The notes below the pieces were generated by a model. The model saw only the letters and a program-made list of their open reading frames with translations. It ran no database searches and was not told the origin of the DNA. From Methanobacteriota archaeon (GTDB lineage: Archaea > Thermoplasmatota > DTKX01 > VGTL01), in the NCBI GenBank assembly GCA_016874675.1, contig VGTL01000001.1, positions 31,191-95,190 of the forward strand: a DNA stretch of 64,000 nt, read 5' to 3'. The position numbers were made by a program, and so were the translations under genes. This document shows, piece by piece, positions 9,473 to 19,538 of the stretch; position 1 is the stretch's first letter, and every line of letters begins with the position of its first letter.

Positions 9473-10132
9473 ATGAGATCCGGCTGGACGCTGGCCCTCT
9501 GGTTGCTCTTCGTGTCGGCGTCGGCCCTGCCGGCCTCCGCCGAGCTATTCACCGCCGACGTGCACACCACCGTGACCGTCTATGACACCCACTACTGGAG
9601 CGGCATAGAGGTGGAGGACGGCGGGTCTGTGACGTACACGGTCAGGCTGCTGAGCGGCGACCTCGTGAACGTGCACCTCATGGACGACGCCCGGGTGGCC
9701 CCGTTCCTTTCGGGCTCGGTGGTGCCGACCGTCAACTCGGAGGAGGACACCTCGAGCTCATCGTACACACACTCCTCGGCGGGCAGGTATGCCCTGATGA
9801 TCGACAACGGGTACGGCGAGAGCGTGTGCAAGGTGGACATCGTCGTTCGCTCTCCCGACTCCTCGTGGGTCGTTTGGGTCTTCGTCGCCCTGGTGATCGT
9901 GGTGATCGCGGCGGTGGCGGTCGTGGTGGTCATGCAGCGCCGGAGGCCGGCCGCCCGGCCGCAGGACCAGCCAGGCGGTCCCCAGCAGTACCCGGCACAG
10001 CCGGCCCAGTACCCCGCCCAGCCACCCGCGGGGCCGCCCTCTGCCCCCGCGCAACCGGCCCAGTGCAGGTACTGCGACTTCCTGATGCCCGCCGGGACGC
10101 AGATTTGTCCGCGGTGCGGTGGGTTCAATTGA
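9473..10132 (+). CDS. Membrane-anchored small extracellular-domain protein with cytoplasmic zinc ribbon
   Basis: Signal peptide, TM WVVWVFVALVIVVIAAVAVVVVMQRRR, Pro/Gln-rich linker, C-terminal CRYCDFLMPAGTQICPRCGG; paralog of the next gene. Confidence 0.8.
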   Translation: MRSGWTLALWLLFVSASALPASAELFTADVHTTVTVYDTHYWSGIEVEDGGSVTYTVRLLSGDLVNVHLMDDARVAPFLSGSVVPTVNSEEDTSSSSYTHSSAGRYALMIDNGYGESVCKVDIVVRSPDSSWVVWVFVALVIVVIAAVAVVVVMQRRRPAARPQDQPGGPQQYPAQPAQYPAQPPAGPPSAPAQPAQCRYCDFLMPAGTQICPRCGGFN

Positions 10133-10208
10133 GGGCAGGGGGCAGGGTCAAGGGGCAAGGGGACGAACGACGGTCGTCGTCCCCTGACCCTTGCCCCTTG
10201 CCCCTTGT
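10133..10208. repeat. Tandem-arm intergenic hairpin 2
   Basis: gggcagggggcagggtcaaggggcaaggggacgaacgacggtcgtcgtcccctgacccttgccccttgccccttg. Confidence 0.88.
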
Positions 10209-10278
10209 ATTCGTCGCATTTCGCGCCGCCCGCTCGAACGACGAAACGCTTATGCCGGGCTACGGCGTATCGGCCAGC

Positions 10279-10854
10279 ATGAAATCCACCTGCCTGCCAG
10301 CGCTCATCATCATCGGTCTGGCCATGTCCGCGGTCCCAGCCCCCGCCGAGACCTTCGTCAACGAGGTCCACAAGACCGTCCACGTGAGCGGGTACCATTA
10401 CTTCACCGACATTAAGGTCGGGGCCGGCCAGATGGTCGAGTACAAGGTCAAGGTGAATGACGGCGACGAGGTCTGCGTCAACCTCATAGCCAATTCCTCG
10501 CTGAACTCGTTTTTCGGCGGCAGCAGCGTCACGACCTACTGTTCGAACAAGGACGTCAGGGAGGCGGGCAACAGCCATCGGGAGGCGGGCAACTACGCCC
10601 TGGTCATCGACAACTATCCGGGCTACAGCACCTGCAAGGTCGACATCTCCGTGCGCGGCGCCGGGTTCCAGTTCACGGACCCGGGCTGCTGCACCGTGGG
10701 CGTCATAGTCGGCATCCTGCTGGGAGTATCGGGGGCCCTGTTCTACCGGGGGATGAGGACCCGGCCCATGACCATGCAGCCGCCCATCCAGCCGCGGCCC
10801 CTGCAGGCCCAGCCCCCGCCTCCGCCGCCCCAACGGCCCCCGCCCGGCCACTGA
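10279..10854 (+). CDS. Membrane-anchored paralog of the preceding gene with polyproline tail
   Basis: Signal peptide MKSTCLPALIIIGLAMSAVPAPA; VHKTVHVSGYHYFTDIKVGAGQMVEYKVKVNDGDEVCVNL parallels VHTTVTVYDTHYWSGIEVEDGGSVTYTVRLLSGDLVNVHL; TM; tail QPPPPPPQRPPPGH. Confidence 0.8.
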   Translation: MKSTCLPALIIIGLAMSAVPAPAETFVNEVHKTVHVSGYHYFTDIKVGAGQMVEYKVKVNDGDEVCVNLIANSSLNSFFGGSSVTTYCSNKDVREAGNSHREAGNYALVIDNYPGYSTCKVDISVRGAGFQFTDPGCCTVGVIVGILLGVSGALFYRGMRTRPMTMQPPIQPRPLQAQPPPPPPQRPPPGH

Positions 10855-10891
10855 GGCCGGGGGGTTTTGGAAAGCGCTCCGGGCCGGGGCC

Positions 10892-11794
10892 TCAGCGCAC
10901 GTACCCTTCCTTCTCCGCCATCCTCTGGAGGCGCCTGATGCGCTCCTTCACCGGCGGGTGGGTGGAGAAGAGGCTCACGAACGTGCCGCCGGAAAGGGGC
11001 TTGACGATGAACAGCGAGGAGTGCGCCGGGCTGGAGTGGCCGAAGCGCATGGGCCGGCGCTCGTTGGCCGACTCGAGCCGGGAAAGCGCCCGGGCGAGCG
11101 CCAGGGGCTTCATCGTGGTCCGGGCGCCGACCCGGTCGGCCTTGTACTCCCGGTTGCGCGAGATCGCGAACTGGACCAGCATGGCGGCGATTGGCGCCGT
11201 TATGGCCGCCCCCAGGAGCACCAGCGGGTTGACGTTCTGGCGCCGGCCCCCGAACATCGCCTGGTAGATGACCACCCGCGCTATGATGGAGATTATCGCC
11301 GCGGCCGAGGACACCACGGTCATGACCAGTATGTCGCGGTTTTGGACGTGGGCCATCTCGTGGCCTATCACGCCCTCCATCTCCTCGTCGTCAAGGGTGT
11401 TCAGGAGGCCCTCGGTGACCGCCACCACGGCGTGCTCCGGGTCGCGGCCGGTGGCGAAGGCGTTGGGCGTCTGGGAGGGCACTATCGCCAGCCGGGGCAT
11501 GGGGAGGTTGGCCTGGGTCGCGATACGCTGGACTGTCCGGGCCAGCCTCGGCGCGGACCGCTCGTCGACGATGCGGGCCTCGTAGGCCGAAAGCACCATC
11601 CGGTCCGAGAAGAAGTAGGTGATGATGTTGAAGAGCAGGAGGACGGGCACCATTATCGCCAGGACCCAGTAGTAGCCGCTCCCCGGCGGTATGTACCCGG
11701 CCCAGAGCAGCGCGTAGAAGATGCCGTAGGCTATGCCGATGAACACGAACCACAGCAGGGCGAAGACGAGGAATACCTTGAGCCTGGCTCCCAT
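10892..11794 (-). CDS. htpX: HtpX family M48 zinc metalloprotease
   Basis: GHEMAHVQNRD zinc motif, RNREYKADRVGA, FSTHPPVKERIRRL. Confidence 0.95.
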   Translation of the reverse strand: MGARLKVFLVFALLWFVFIGIAYGIFYALLWAGYIPPGSGYYWVLAIMVPVLLLFNIITYFFSDRMVLSAYEARIVDERSAPRLARTVQRIATQANLPMPRLAIVPSQTPNAFATGRDPEHAVVAVTEGLLNTLDDEEMEGVIGHEMAHVQNRDILVMTVVSSAAAIISIIARVVIYQAMFGGRRQNVNPLVLLGAAITAPIAAMLVQFAISRNREYKADRVGARTTMKPLALARALSRLESANERRPMRFGHSSPAHSSLFIVKPLSGGTFVSLFSTHPPVKERIRRLQRMAEKEGYVR

Positions 11795-11814
11795 CGGACA
11801 TACCTATTCAGGTA

Positions 11815-11824
11815 ACGTATATAA
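11815..11824 (-). promoter_or_regulatory. TATA box of htpX
   Basis: CTTATATACG on the minus strand, about 25 nt before ATG 11794. Confidence 0.65.
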
Positions 11825-11900
11825 GGATTTTGAGTAATCCCGCCCGATTCCGTACGGCCAAGATATATCTTTCCCCACCCGCATGGAGGGCGGGGGAGCC

Positions 11901-12329
11901 ATGCCGAAGGGTCCATCGAGGCGGGTCCGGGAGATGCTGATGACCGCCGCCCGGCGGGCCGCCGGCAACGCCCACTCGCCCTGCTCGGGCATCCGGGTCG
12001 GGGCGGCGGTGCTGACGGGCCACGAGCGCGTCTTCGTGGGCTGCAACGTGGAGAACGCCTCGCTGGGGCTCACCACCTGCGCCGAGCGCGTGGCCATCCA
12101 GAGCGCGGTGGCCGCTGGCGAGAAGGAGCTCGTGGCGGTGGCGGTGTTCTCCCCGGAAATCGAGGGCATCACGCCCTGCGGCGCCTGCCGGCAGGTGATG
12201 GCCGAGTTCCGGGCCCCGGCCCCGCCGGGGCTTCTGGTACTGGTGCAGGGGAAGAGGGGGACGGAGGCGATACCGCTCTCGAAGCTCCTTCCGAGGGCGT
12301 TCACCGGGAGCAAGGGGGGTGGGGGCTGA
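11901..12329 (+). CDS. cdd: Cytidine deaminase
   Basis: [17 protein letters not shown] and [16 protein letters not shown] 11901 chosen over 11883 from TATA spacing. Confidence 0.9.
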   Translation: MPKGPSRRVREMLMTAARRAAGNAHSPCSGIRVGAAVLTGHERVFVGCNVENASLGLTTCAERVAIQSAVAAGEKELVAVAVFSPEIEGITPCGACRQVMAEFRAPAPPGLLVLVQGKRGTEAIPLSKLLPRAFTGSKGGGG

Positions 12330-12394
12330 TTTGTAGCCCCCACGACAACAAAACCCTTATTATACCCCGATTCTTTGGGGCCCACGAAGGTAGG

Positions 12395-13555
12395 ATGATG
12401 AAGCGCTTCGTTACCAGCGAGTCCGTCACCGAGGGGCACCCCGACAAGATCTGCGACCAGATATCCGATGCAGTCCTCGACGCGATCATCAAAGACGACC
12501 CGGACGCCCGCGTGGCCTGCGAGACCATGACGACCACGGGCCTCGTGACCATCGTGGGCGAGATAACCACCAGGACCTACGTCGACTTCCAAAAGCTCGT
12601 CCGCGACACCATCCGGGAGATCGGCTACACCAAGTCCGACTACGGCCTTTCGTGGGAATACTGCTCCGTCCTGGTCTCCATCCACGAGCAGAGCCATGAC
12701 ATCGCCCTGGGCGTGGACGAGGCCAAGGGGCACGAGCAGGGCGCCGGCGACCAGGGCATGATGTACGGCTACGCCTGCAACGAGACCCCCCAGCTCATGC
12801 CGCTTCCGATAATGCTCGCCCACGGCCTGACGCGGAGGCTCTCCGAGGTGCGCAAGCGCAGGGTGCTCCCCTACATCCGGCCCGACGGGAAGTCCCAGGT
12901 CACGGTGGAGTACGACAGCGGCAAGCCCAAGCGGGTGGACGTCATCGTCATCGCCGCCCAGCACGACCCGGACATCCCCCGGGAGCAGATAATCAAGGAC
13001 CTGCGCCACGAGGTCATCGAGCCCGTCTGCGGCAAGTGGATGGACGAGAAGACCAAGGTGCACATAAACTCCACCGGCCGCTTCGTGGTCGGGGGCCCGC
13101 AGGGCGACTCGGGCGTCACCGGGCGCAAGATAATCGTGGACACCTACGGCTCGGTCGGCCGCCACGGCGGGGGAGCGTTCTCCGGGAAGGACCCGAGCAA
13201 GGTGGACCGCTCGGCCGCCTACTACGCCCGCTACATGGCCAAAAACATCGTGGCCGCGGGAATCGCCGACCGCGTCGAGATCCAGCTCTCGTACACGATC
13301 GGCGTGGCGGAGCCCACGAGCATCTACGTCGACACCTTCGGGACCGGCAAGATCCCCGACGAGAAGATAGAGCAGCTCCTGCGCAAGCACTTCAAGGCCT
13401 CCCCCAAGAACATGATAGAGGAGCTCAAGCTCAAGCGGCCCATATTCCGCAAGACCGCCTCCGGCGGCCACTTCGGGCGCGAGGACGACCCGGACTTCAC
13501 CTGGGAGCGCACGGACAAGGCGAAGCTCCTGCGCCGGGACGCCGGGCTCAAGTGA
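12395..13555 (+). CDS. metK: S-adenosylmethionine synthetase, bacterial-type
   Basis: [87 protein letters not shown]. Confidence 0.95.
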   Translation: MMKRFVTSESVTEGHPDKICDQISDAVLDAIIKDDPDARVACETMTTTGLVTIVGEITTRTYVDFQKLVRDTIREIGYTKSDYGLSWEYCSVLVSIHEQSHDIALGVDEAKGHEQGAGDQGMMYGYACNETPQLMPLPIMLAHGLTRRLSEVRKRRVLPYIRPDGKSQVTVEYDSGKPKRVDVIVIAAQHDPDIPREQIIKDLRHEVIEPVCGKWMDEKTKVHINSTGRFVVGGPQGDSGVTGRKIIVDTYGSVGRHGGGAFSGKDPSKVDRSAAYYARYMAKNIVAAGIADRVEIQLSYTIGVAEPTSIYVDTFGTGKIPDEKIEQLLRKHFKASPKNMIEELKLKRPIFRKTASGGHFGREDDPDFTWERTDKAKLLRRDAGLK

Positions 13556-13652
13556 AGCGGCCCTTCGCGATTGGCAAGGCCGTTTCACCCATCGGTCAGA
13601 GGGCCCGTCCGGGAAATAGCTTTATTACGGGCCAGGCAAATGCATTTCCCGG

Positions 13653-14168
13653 TTGACCGAGGCGCCCGGGAAAGTGATATTCGTATCGAAGCCGCCGAGG
13701 CTCATCCAGGGCATGTTATTGGGCATATTGGGCATGATGATGATCGCACTCGGCATTCTGGGCGCGGTCTTTCAAAGACCGGATGCGCCACCCGAGATCA
13801 GGTCGCTCATCCTGGTCGCCGTCCCTTTGGCCATATTGAGCGCCACTCTGAACATATTCGCCTTTCTGGTGTTCCGGCGGGCGGTCATCCATGAAAAAGG
13901 ACGGTGCAGGTCAAATTGCTGCCCTTCGATGAAGGGGTCCGGCCCAGGGACCTGCCGGGGCTTTGGAAAAAGATGCAGCTTGAATCTTGAATGCGCTCAG
14001 CGCTCGGCCTGGTCGGCCTCCGCCTGCTCCCGGACGGCCCGGCCGCCGCGCTTAGCCATGAGACGCGACGTGACCACCGCCGCCAAGACCGCCGCGGCGG
14101 CGCCCACGGCGATGAGGGCCACCGGGGGCTCCTCCCCCGCAGGCGCCGGCGGCCCCGCCTCCTTGTAG
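13653..14168 (+). CDS. Small membrane protein, hypothetical; 3' end uncertain
   Basis: TTG start; two hydrophobic segments (GMLLGILGMMMIALGILGAVF, LILVAVPLAILSATLNIFAFLVF); overlaps the 3' end of the convergent gene at 13997. Confidence 0.4.
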   Translation: MTEAPGKVIFVSKPPRLIQGMLLGILGMMMIALGILGAVFQRPDAPPEIRSLILVAVPLAILSATLNIFAFLVFRRAVIHEKGRCRSNCCPSMKGSGPGTCRGFGKRCSLNLECAQRSAWSASACSRTARPPRLAMRRDVTTAAKTAAAAPTAMRATGGSSPAGAGGPASL

Positions 14169-17100
14169 ACCTCGACCGTCAGGCTGGCCTCGGCCGAGGC
14201 GCCCTCGTCGTCCGTGACCTTGACGCTCACCGTGTAGTTGCCGGGCGCCTCGTACACCCGGCTCGTGTTCTGGCCGGTCCCGGTGGAGAGGTCCCCGAAT
14301 CTCCACTCGTACTTCATCGTCCGGATGTCGCTTTCCGTGTCCCGGGCCTCGGCGCTGAAGTTGAAGCGCGTCCCGACCGGCCCGCGCGCGCGGTCCGCCG
14401 AGACGTTGACGGTCGGCGCCACGTTGGAGGCCCTGACCGTCAGCTCAGCGGTGGAGGTCGCCCCGTCGTTGTCGGTCACGGTGAGGACCACCGAATAGGT
14501 CCTCTGCTTGGTGTAGGAGTGCTCCGCCGCCGGCCCCCGGCCGGCCTTCCCGTCCCCGAAGTCCCAGGAGAACGACAGCGAGCCCAGGTCCGAGGGGGTG
14601 TCCGAGCTGCCGGAGGCGTTGAACACCACGGGCGTGTCCTCGTCCACCGTGGTCCTGGAGGCCTTCGCCCTCGCCACCGGCGGGAGGTTGTCGACAGTCA
14701 CCTCGAAACCCGCCCGGGACTCGGCCCCGTCGTCGTCGCGGACTACCAGGGCGCCCCGGTACAGGCCCTGCTGCGCGTAGGAGTGCGAGGCCGGCGCCTC
14801 CGGTGACCAGCCGGACTGGTTCCCGTCGCCGAAGTCCCAGCGGTAGAGCAGCGAGCGCGCGTCCGTGGGGGTGTCCCGGCCGGTGCCGTCGAAGAGCACC
14901 TCGGCGTCCTCGTCGGCCCGCTGGTCGCCGGTGGTGGCGGTGCACGTGGGCGGCAGGTTGCGCACCGACACGTCCATGGTCGCGTTGGCGGTGGCGCCGT
15001 CGTTGTCACGGACGAAGAGCACCGCGGTGTAGTTGCCGGACCTCGTGTAGGTGTGGACCGTCGTCGGGTCGGGCATCCAGTCCGTGGTGTTGCCGTCGCC
15101 GAGGTCCCAGCGGAAGGCGAGTGTCCCGATGTCCGAGGGGGTGTCGGTCCCCGTCCCCGTCAGGGTGAGCGGCGAGTCCTCGTCCGTCCTCACCGACGGG
15201 AACTCGACGGTCCCGGAAGGCGGGAGGTTGGCGACCGTGATGTCTATCGAGGCGGAGGCGGTGGCCTTGTCGTCGTCCGTCACGGTCAGGGTCGCCCCGT
15301 AGACGCCAGACCTCGTGTAGGTGTGCTTCCACCCGGGCCCGACCAGGACGGGGGACCGTTCCGTCCCGTCGCCGAAGTCCCACTGGTAGCGCAGGAACGG
15401 CCGGTCGGGCCCGGTGTCGCTCCCGGAGCCGTCGAACTGGAGCGGGGTGTCCTCGACGGCGAGGTCGCCCATCGAGATCGCAACGGTGGGCGGCAGGTTG
15501 AGCACCGTTACCGCTATCGTGTCGTTGGAGGTGCCGTTCTCGTCGTCTCGGACGGAGAGGGTGGCGCTGTAGGCGCCGCTCTGGTTGAAGGAGCGGACGG
15601 CGAGCGGGGACGGCTGCCAGCCCGTGGTCCAGCCGTCGTTGAAGGTCCATTTGTAGGTGAGGTTTGGGACGTCGCAGGCCGCCCCCGTGCTGGCGCTCCC
15701 GTCGAATGTGGTGGGTTCCGTCTCGTTGGCTGTCCGGTCGCCGCCGGCGTTCGCGGTCGGGGGCACATCGGTGGCGACGATGTAAAGGCTCTCCCAGTCG
15801 CCCAGCTTTCCGGCGGCGTCCATCACCTTGAGCGACGGGTAGAAGCGGCCGGGCCGGGGCATCGATACCGTCACCGGCTGGTAGCTGTTCCGGACGAGGT
15901 CGAACCTCCCGTCGCCCTCGAGGTCCCAAAGGAACCTCGAGGGGGAGCCGGTGAAAGTGGCGGCCAGGGTGACCTCCTCCCCCTCCGCCGGCGTCTGGCC
16001 GGTGGAGGTGAGCGAGAGGATCTTGGGGCCCGAGCCGTCCTCGACGACATTTATCGTCTGGTCCAGCAAGACCCCGGTGATGTTCTGGACGATGCCGCTG
16101 GGCCAGCGTATCTCGACCGTCACGGTCCCGGTGTAGGCCCCGAACCCGAACATCTGCGTGAGGGAGTTCTGGTGGGCGTGCCCGCCCGTGCCGCCCTCGA
16201 CCTCGCGTATCTGGGCGCGGGCGCCGTCCGTGACGGTGACGCGGGCCCCGATTCCCGCCCGGTTGCTCACCGTGCCGGAAAGATGCACCTTGAGCCAGTG
16301 GTTCTTCGTCCCCTCGTTTTTGAAAAGGTGGCACTCGCGCGGGCCCTGGTACGGGTAGGTGCCCTCGGTGATGTGGTCCGGCTGGCCGTCGTTGTTGTAG
16401 TCGGCCCAGGCGCAGCCGATGCCCGCCCAGACGCGAATGCCGGCGTCCAGGCCGACGTCGGTGAATGTGCCGTCCCCGTCGTTGCGCCATAGGTGCGAGT
16501 AAGCCCACGAGTGGTAGCCCTTGACCTCCGGGACGTAGAGGTCCAGCCAGCCGTCGTTGTCGAAGTCGCACCAGGCCCCGCCGAAGGTGTCGTCGTCGCG
16601 CCACTGGCTCTCCTGGACGGTGCCGTCGGGGATGTTGGGCATGCCGGCGCGCTCCTTGTAGTCCTCGAAGACATAGGGGAACCCGAGGTTCCGGAGGAGC
16701 ATCGGGTTGTCGCAGATGACGGCGCGCTGGGTGCTGCCGGTGTCCTTGTGGGCGAGGTTTCCCACCCACAGATCGAGCAGGCCGTCGTTGTCGTAGTCGC
16801 CCCAGCAGGAGCCGGCCGTGTGCCCGTAGTACGGCCCGGAGCCGTCGAGCGGGTAGTGGTCCGGGTCCCCGGATGTGTTGGTCTCGTCGCCCAGGTTGGT
16901 GAACGTGCCGTCGTGGTCGTTGTGCCAAAGATCGTTTTGGCCCAAAAGGTAGTTCCCGGCGTAGATGTCGGGCCAGCCGTCGTTGTTGTAGTCGGCGCAG
17001 CCCACCCCCATGCCGGCGTTGGGCCGGCCGGTGACCGGGTTGCGGTCGACGATGCCCGCCGCGGCGGTGGTCTGGGCGAAGGTGCCGTCGCGGTTGTTTC

Positions 17101-17686
17101 GCCACAGCACGTCGGCGTAGCAGGTGCCGGCGGCGTCGCGCCAGTTCATCACGTAGATGTCAAGGAAGCCGTCGCGGTCGTAGTCCGTCCAGGCCGGCGC
17201 GAGAGAGGGCCTCAGGCCGTCGTCCATGCCGCCCGCCGCCACCGAGACGTTGGTGAAGTTCCATCCCGGGGGGCCGTTGTTGCGCCAAAGCGAGTCGCGC
17301 TGGCTCTCGTCCTGGCCGCAGCAGAAGAAGTCGAGGTAGCCGTCGTTGTTGTAGTCGCCCCAGACCGAGTAGCCGTAGGCGCTGCCGAGGCCGGCGGCCT
17401 TGCTCACGTCCGAGAAGGTGTACCCGGGCGGTCCGCTGTTGCGGAAGAGCCTCCGGCCCTTGACGAGCAGGTCCTCGCAGCCGTCGTTGTCGTAGTCGCC
17501 CCAGGCGTAGGAGTCCGCAAGCAGGCCTCCCAGGCCGGCGGAGACCGTGACGTTGGTGAAGACGGCGGGGGAGGGACGGGAAACCGCCGGCGGCGGTACC
17601 GCGGGCGCGCCGGCCTCTAGCGCCGGGAGGGGCACGGCGGGCAGGCAGACCAGCAGGGCGAAAGAGACGGCGAGCAGGCGGTTCAT
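13997..17686 (-). CDS. Secreted VCBS/FG-GAP-repeat protein with ASPIC/UnbV-like domain, PKD-like array and C-terminal TM
   Basis: Repeats WGDYDNDGCEDL, WADYNNDGQPDH; NHWLKVHLSGTVSNRAGIGARVTV; about 7 WDFGDG-type PKD motifs; C-terminal TM. Confidence 0.88.
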   Translation of the reverse strand: MNRLLAVSFALLVCLPAVPLPALEAGAPAVPPPAVSRPSPAVFTNVTVSAGLGGLLADSYAWGDYDNDGCEDLLVKGRRLFRNSGPPGYTFSDVSKAAGLGSAYGYSVWGDYNNDGYLDFFCCGQDESQRDSLWRNNGPPGWNFTNVSVAAGGMDDGLRPSLAPAWTDYDRDGFLDIYVMNWRDAAGTCYADVLWRNNRDGTFAQTTAAAGIVDRNPVTGRPNAGMGVGCADYNNDGWPDIYAGNYLLGQNDLWHNDHDGTFTNLGDETNTSGDPDHYPLDGSGPYYGHTAGSCWGDYDNDGLLDLWVGNLAHKDTGSTQRAVICDNPMLLRNLGFPYVFEDYKERAGMPNIPDGTVQESQWRDDDTFGGAWCDFDNDGWLDLYVPEVKGYHSWAYSHLWRNDGDGTFTDVGLDAGIRVWAGIGCAWADYNNDGQPDHITEGTYPYQGPRECHLFKNEGTKNHWLKVHLSGTVSNRAGIGARVTVTDGARAQIREVEGGTGGHAHQNSLTQMFGFGAYTGTVTVEIRWPSGIVQNITGVLLDQTINVVEDGSGPKILSLTSTGQTPAEGEEVTLAATFTGSPSRFLWDLEGDGRFDLVRNSYQPVTVSMPRPGRFYPSLKVMDAAGKLGDWESLYIVATDVPPTANAGGDRTANETEPTTFDGSASTGAACDVPNLTYKWTFNDGWTTGWQPSPLAVRSFNQSGAYSATLSVRDDENGTSNDTIAVTVLNLPPTVAISMGDLAVEDTPLQFDGSGSDTGPDRPFLRYQWDFGDGTERSPVLVGPGWKHTYTRSGVYGATLTVTDDDKATASASIDITVANLPPSGTVEFPSVRTDEDSPLTLTGTGTDTPSDIGTLAFRWDLGDGNTTDWMPDPTTVHTYTRSGNYTAVLFVRDNDGATANATMDVSVRNLPPTCTATTGDQRADEDAEVLFDGTGRDTPTDARSLLYRWDFGDGNQSGWSPEAPASHSYAQQGLYRGALVVRDDDGAESRAGFEVTVDNLPPVARAKASRTTVDEDTPVVFNASGSSDTPSDLGSLSFSWDFGDGKAGRGPAAEHSYTKQRTYSVVLTVTDNDGATSTAELTVRASNVAPTVNVSADRARGPVGTRFNFSAEARDTESDIRTMKYEWRFGDLSTGTGQNTSRVYEAPGNYTVSVKVTDDEGASAEASLTVEVYKEAGPPAPAGEEPPVALIAVGAAAAVLAAVVTSRLMAKRGGRAVREQAEADQAER

Positions 17687-17792
17687 CGGCATCCCCGCGA
17701 TGCTATCGATTGCGGGATGATATATGTTTTGGAGAAGGGGGGTCCCGGATGGAAGCAAAGGATTATTAATCCCTGTCGCCCTGTGGGGCTGG

Positions 17793-19538
17793 ATGATTCA
17801 TCCAGCCCATTGGGGAAGCCGCCCGAGAACGCATTGCAACGCCCGCCTGGCGACATTCCTGACCGCGCTCCTCCTCCTGGCGGGGATTCCTCCGGCGTCT
17901 GCGGCCACCGGCGGCGACCCCCAGGCGAGGGCCGCCGTGCTGATCTTTCTGGACGATTCGGACTACCACTGGGCCGATGTCGGTCTGGGAACGGACCCCT
18001 CCGCCCTGTGCGCCACGGTCTCGGCCTGCGGGCAGCTGGGCATCGCCCTGAACTACTCGATGAGCCAGTGGGGCGCGTTCGTGACCGGGATAGGCGGGCT
18101 GAAGGCGCCGGAGGACTTCTCGTGGTGGTGGTACCTGCTTCTCTGGAACGGCACGAAGGGCGCCTGGCAGGAGGCGCCGGTCGGGGCGGGCGACCTCCGG
18201 CTCTCGGCGGGTGACAGCATCTGCTGGTGCCCCAACTCGTCGGCGCCGCCGGTGCCCAACCCGGTGACGAGGTACCCGTGGCCGTGCTTCCGGGGGAACC
18301 TCAAAAACAGCGGCATCGCCCCCGGGAACACCACCGTTTTGGACGACCTGAAATGGACCGCCGACCTGGCCAACGGGCCCGTGGACACCACGCCTGCGAT
18401 CGCCGGCGGCCGCGTCTTCGTCTCGACGGGCGGGATATACAACTGGACCACGATGAGCTACGACCAGCCTCCGCACCTCTACGCGCTGAACGCCACGACG
18501 GGGGAACGGCTCTGGTCCGCCCAGACCTCGGCGGCCGGCTGGCAGGTCTCCTCGCCGGCGGTGCGCAACGGCCGTGTTATAGTAGGCACATCGGACGGGA
18601 AGGTGCTGGCGTTCTCGGTTGAGACGGGAACGCCCCTTTGGTCGTTCTCGACCGGGCCCAGCCCCACGGGCGTCACCGCCTCGCCGGTGGTTACGGCGGG
18701 CGCCATCCATATCGCCGCCGGCGACGGCAACCTCTATGCAATATCGCATGACGGCAAGCAGATGTGGAGCTTTCCGCTGGGCGGGCCGGCCTACATGTCG
18801 ACGCCCGCGTTGTGGGACGGGAAACTGTTCGCGGGCACGGACAACGGGACGTTCTGGTGCCTGGGGCTCAACGGGACGCCGGTCTGGAATCTGACGGTGG
18901 ACGGGAAGATCCGCTGTTCCCCCGTGATAGCTTCGGGCAAGGTCTACATCATCGCCACCATCTATGAAGGCTGGAATGCCAAACGGAGTCTCTTGCACCT
19001 GCGCTACTGCACCAACGGGAGCCAGTCGTCGGCCCCGGTAGTTCTTCCCGCGACCACTTCGAGCCCGGTGGTCTTTGGTGGCCAGATATATGTCGGGGAC
19101 AATTCCGGGCTCCGGGTGTACATGGCGGACGGTGCTCAGATCCGGGTGACCCCCACAGAGGGGCCGGTCCAGGCATCCCCCGTCATACATGGAGGCGAGC
19201 TATTCTTTTTGGAGAATTCATGCAACGGTACGCTTCATGTCATTGGCGCTGACACGCGAGGGGAAAACAGTGGAAGAGCTTTCTGGAACTTCACGCCTGA
19301 ACCGCGCCAGTATATCCTCGGCTCTCCGGCAATAACGGACGGCTTCCTGTTCTTCGGCTCGGACAACGGGAGGGTCTACTGCCTCGGCGGCCCCGGGGCG
19401 GACGCCACCGGGCCGTCCGGGGAGAGACAGCCATTCCAGGCGTCGGCGGCCTTCATCGCGACCGGTCTTTTGATGGTGGCGGTGCTGGCCGTCGCGGTCG
19501 TCGCCCGCCGGCGCAGGGGCGCCAGGGGGCCCCGATGA
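17793..19538 (+). CDS. Secreted PQQ-like beta-propeller with N-terminal DUF4430-like domain and C-terminal TM
   Basis: Signal-like N-terminus, DYHWADVGLG...WWWYLLLWNGTKGAW domain, repeated propeller motifs GRVFVSTGGIYNW / GRVIVGTSDGKVLAFSVETG / GNLYAISHDGKQMWSF. Confidence 0.8.
   Translation: MIHPAHWGSRPRTHCNARLATFLTALLLLAGIPPASAATGGDPQARAAVLIFLDDSDYHWADVGLGTDPSALCATVSACGQLGIALNYSMSQWGAFVTGIGGLKAPEDFSWWWYLLLWNGTKGAWQEAPVGAGDLRLSAGDSICWCPNSSAPPVPNPVTRYPWPCFRGNLKNSGIAPGNTTVLDDLKWTADLANGPVDTTPAIAGGRVFVSTGGIYNWTTMSYDQPPHLYALNATTGERLWSAQTSAAGWQVSSPAVRNGRVIVGTSDGKVLAFSVETGTPLWSFSTGPSPTGVTASPVVTAGAIHIAAGDGNLYAISHDGKQMWSFPLGGPAYMSTPALWDGKLFAGTDNGTFWCLGLNGTPVWNLTVDGKIRCSPVIASGKVYIIATIYEGWNAKRSLLHLRYCTNGSQSSAPVVLPATTSSPVVFGGQIYVGDNSGLRVYMADGAQIRVTPTEGPVQASPVIHGGELFFLENSCNGTLHVIGADTRGENSGRAFWNFTPEPRQYILGSPAITDGFLFFGSDNGRVYCLGGPGADATGPSGERQPFQASAAFIATGLLMVAVLAVAVVARRRRGARGPR

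Noticed and set aside
15006-17105. 699-aa minus-strand ORF
   Set aside because: Out-of-frame shadow of the VCBS/PKD gene; RRH-rich composition.
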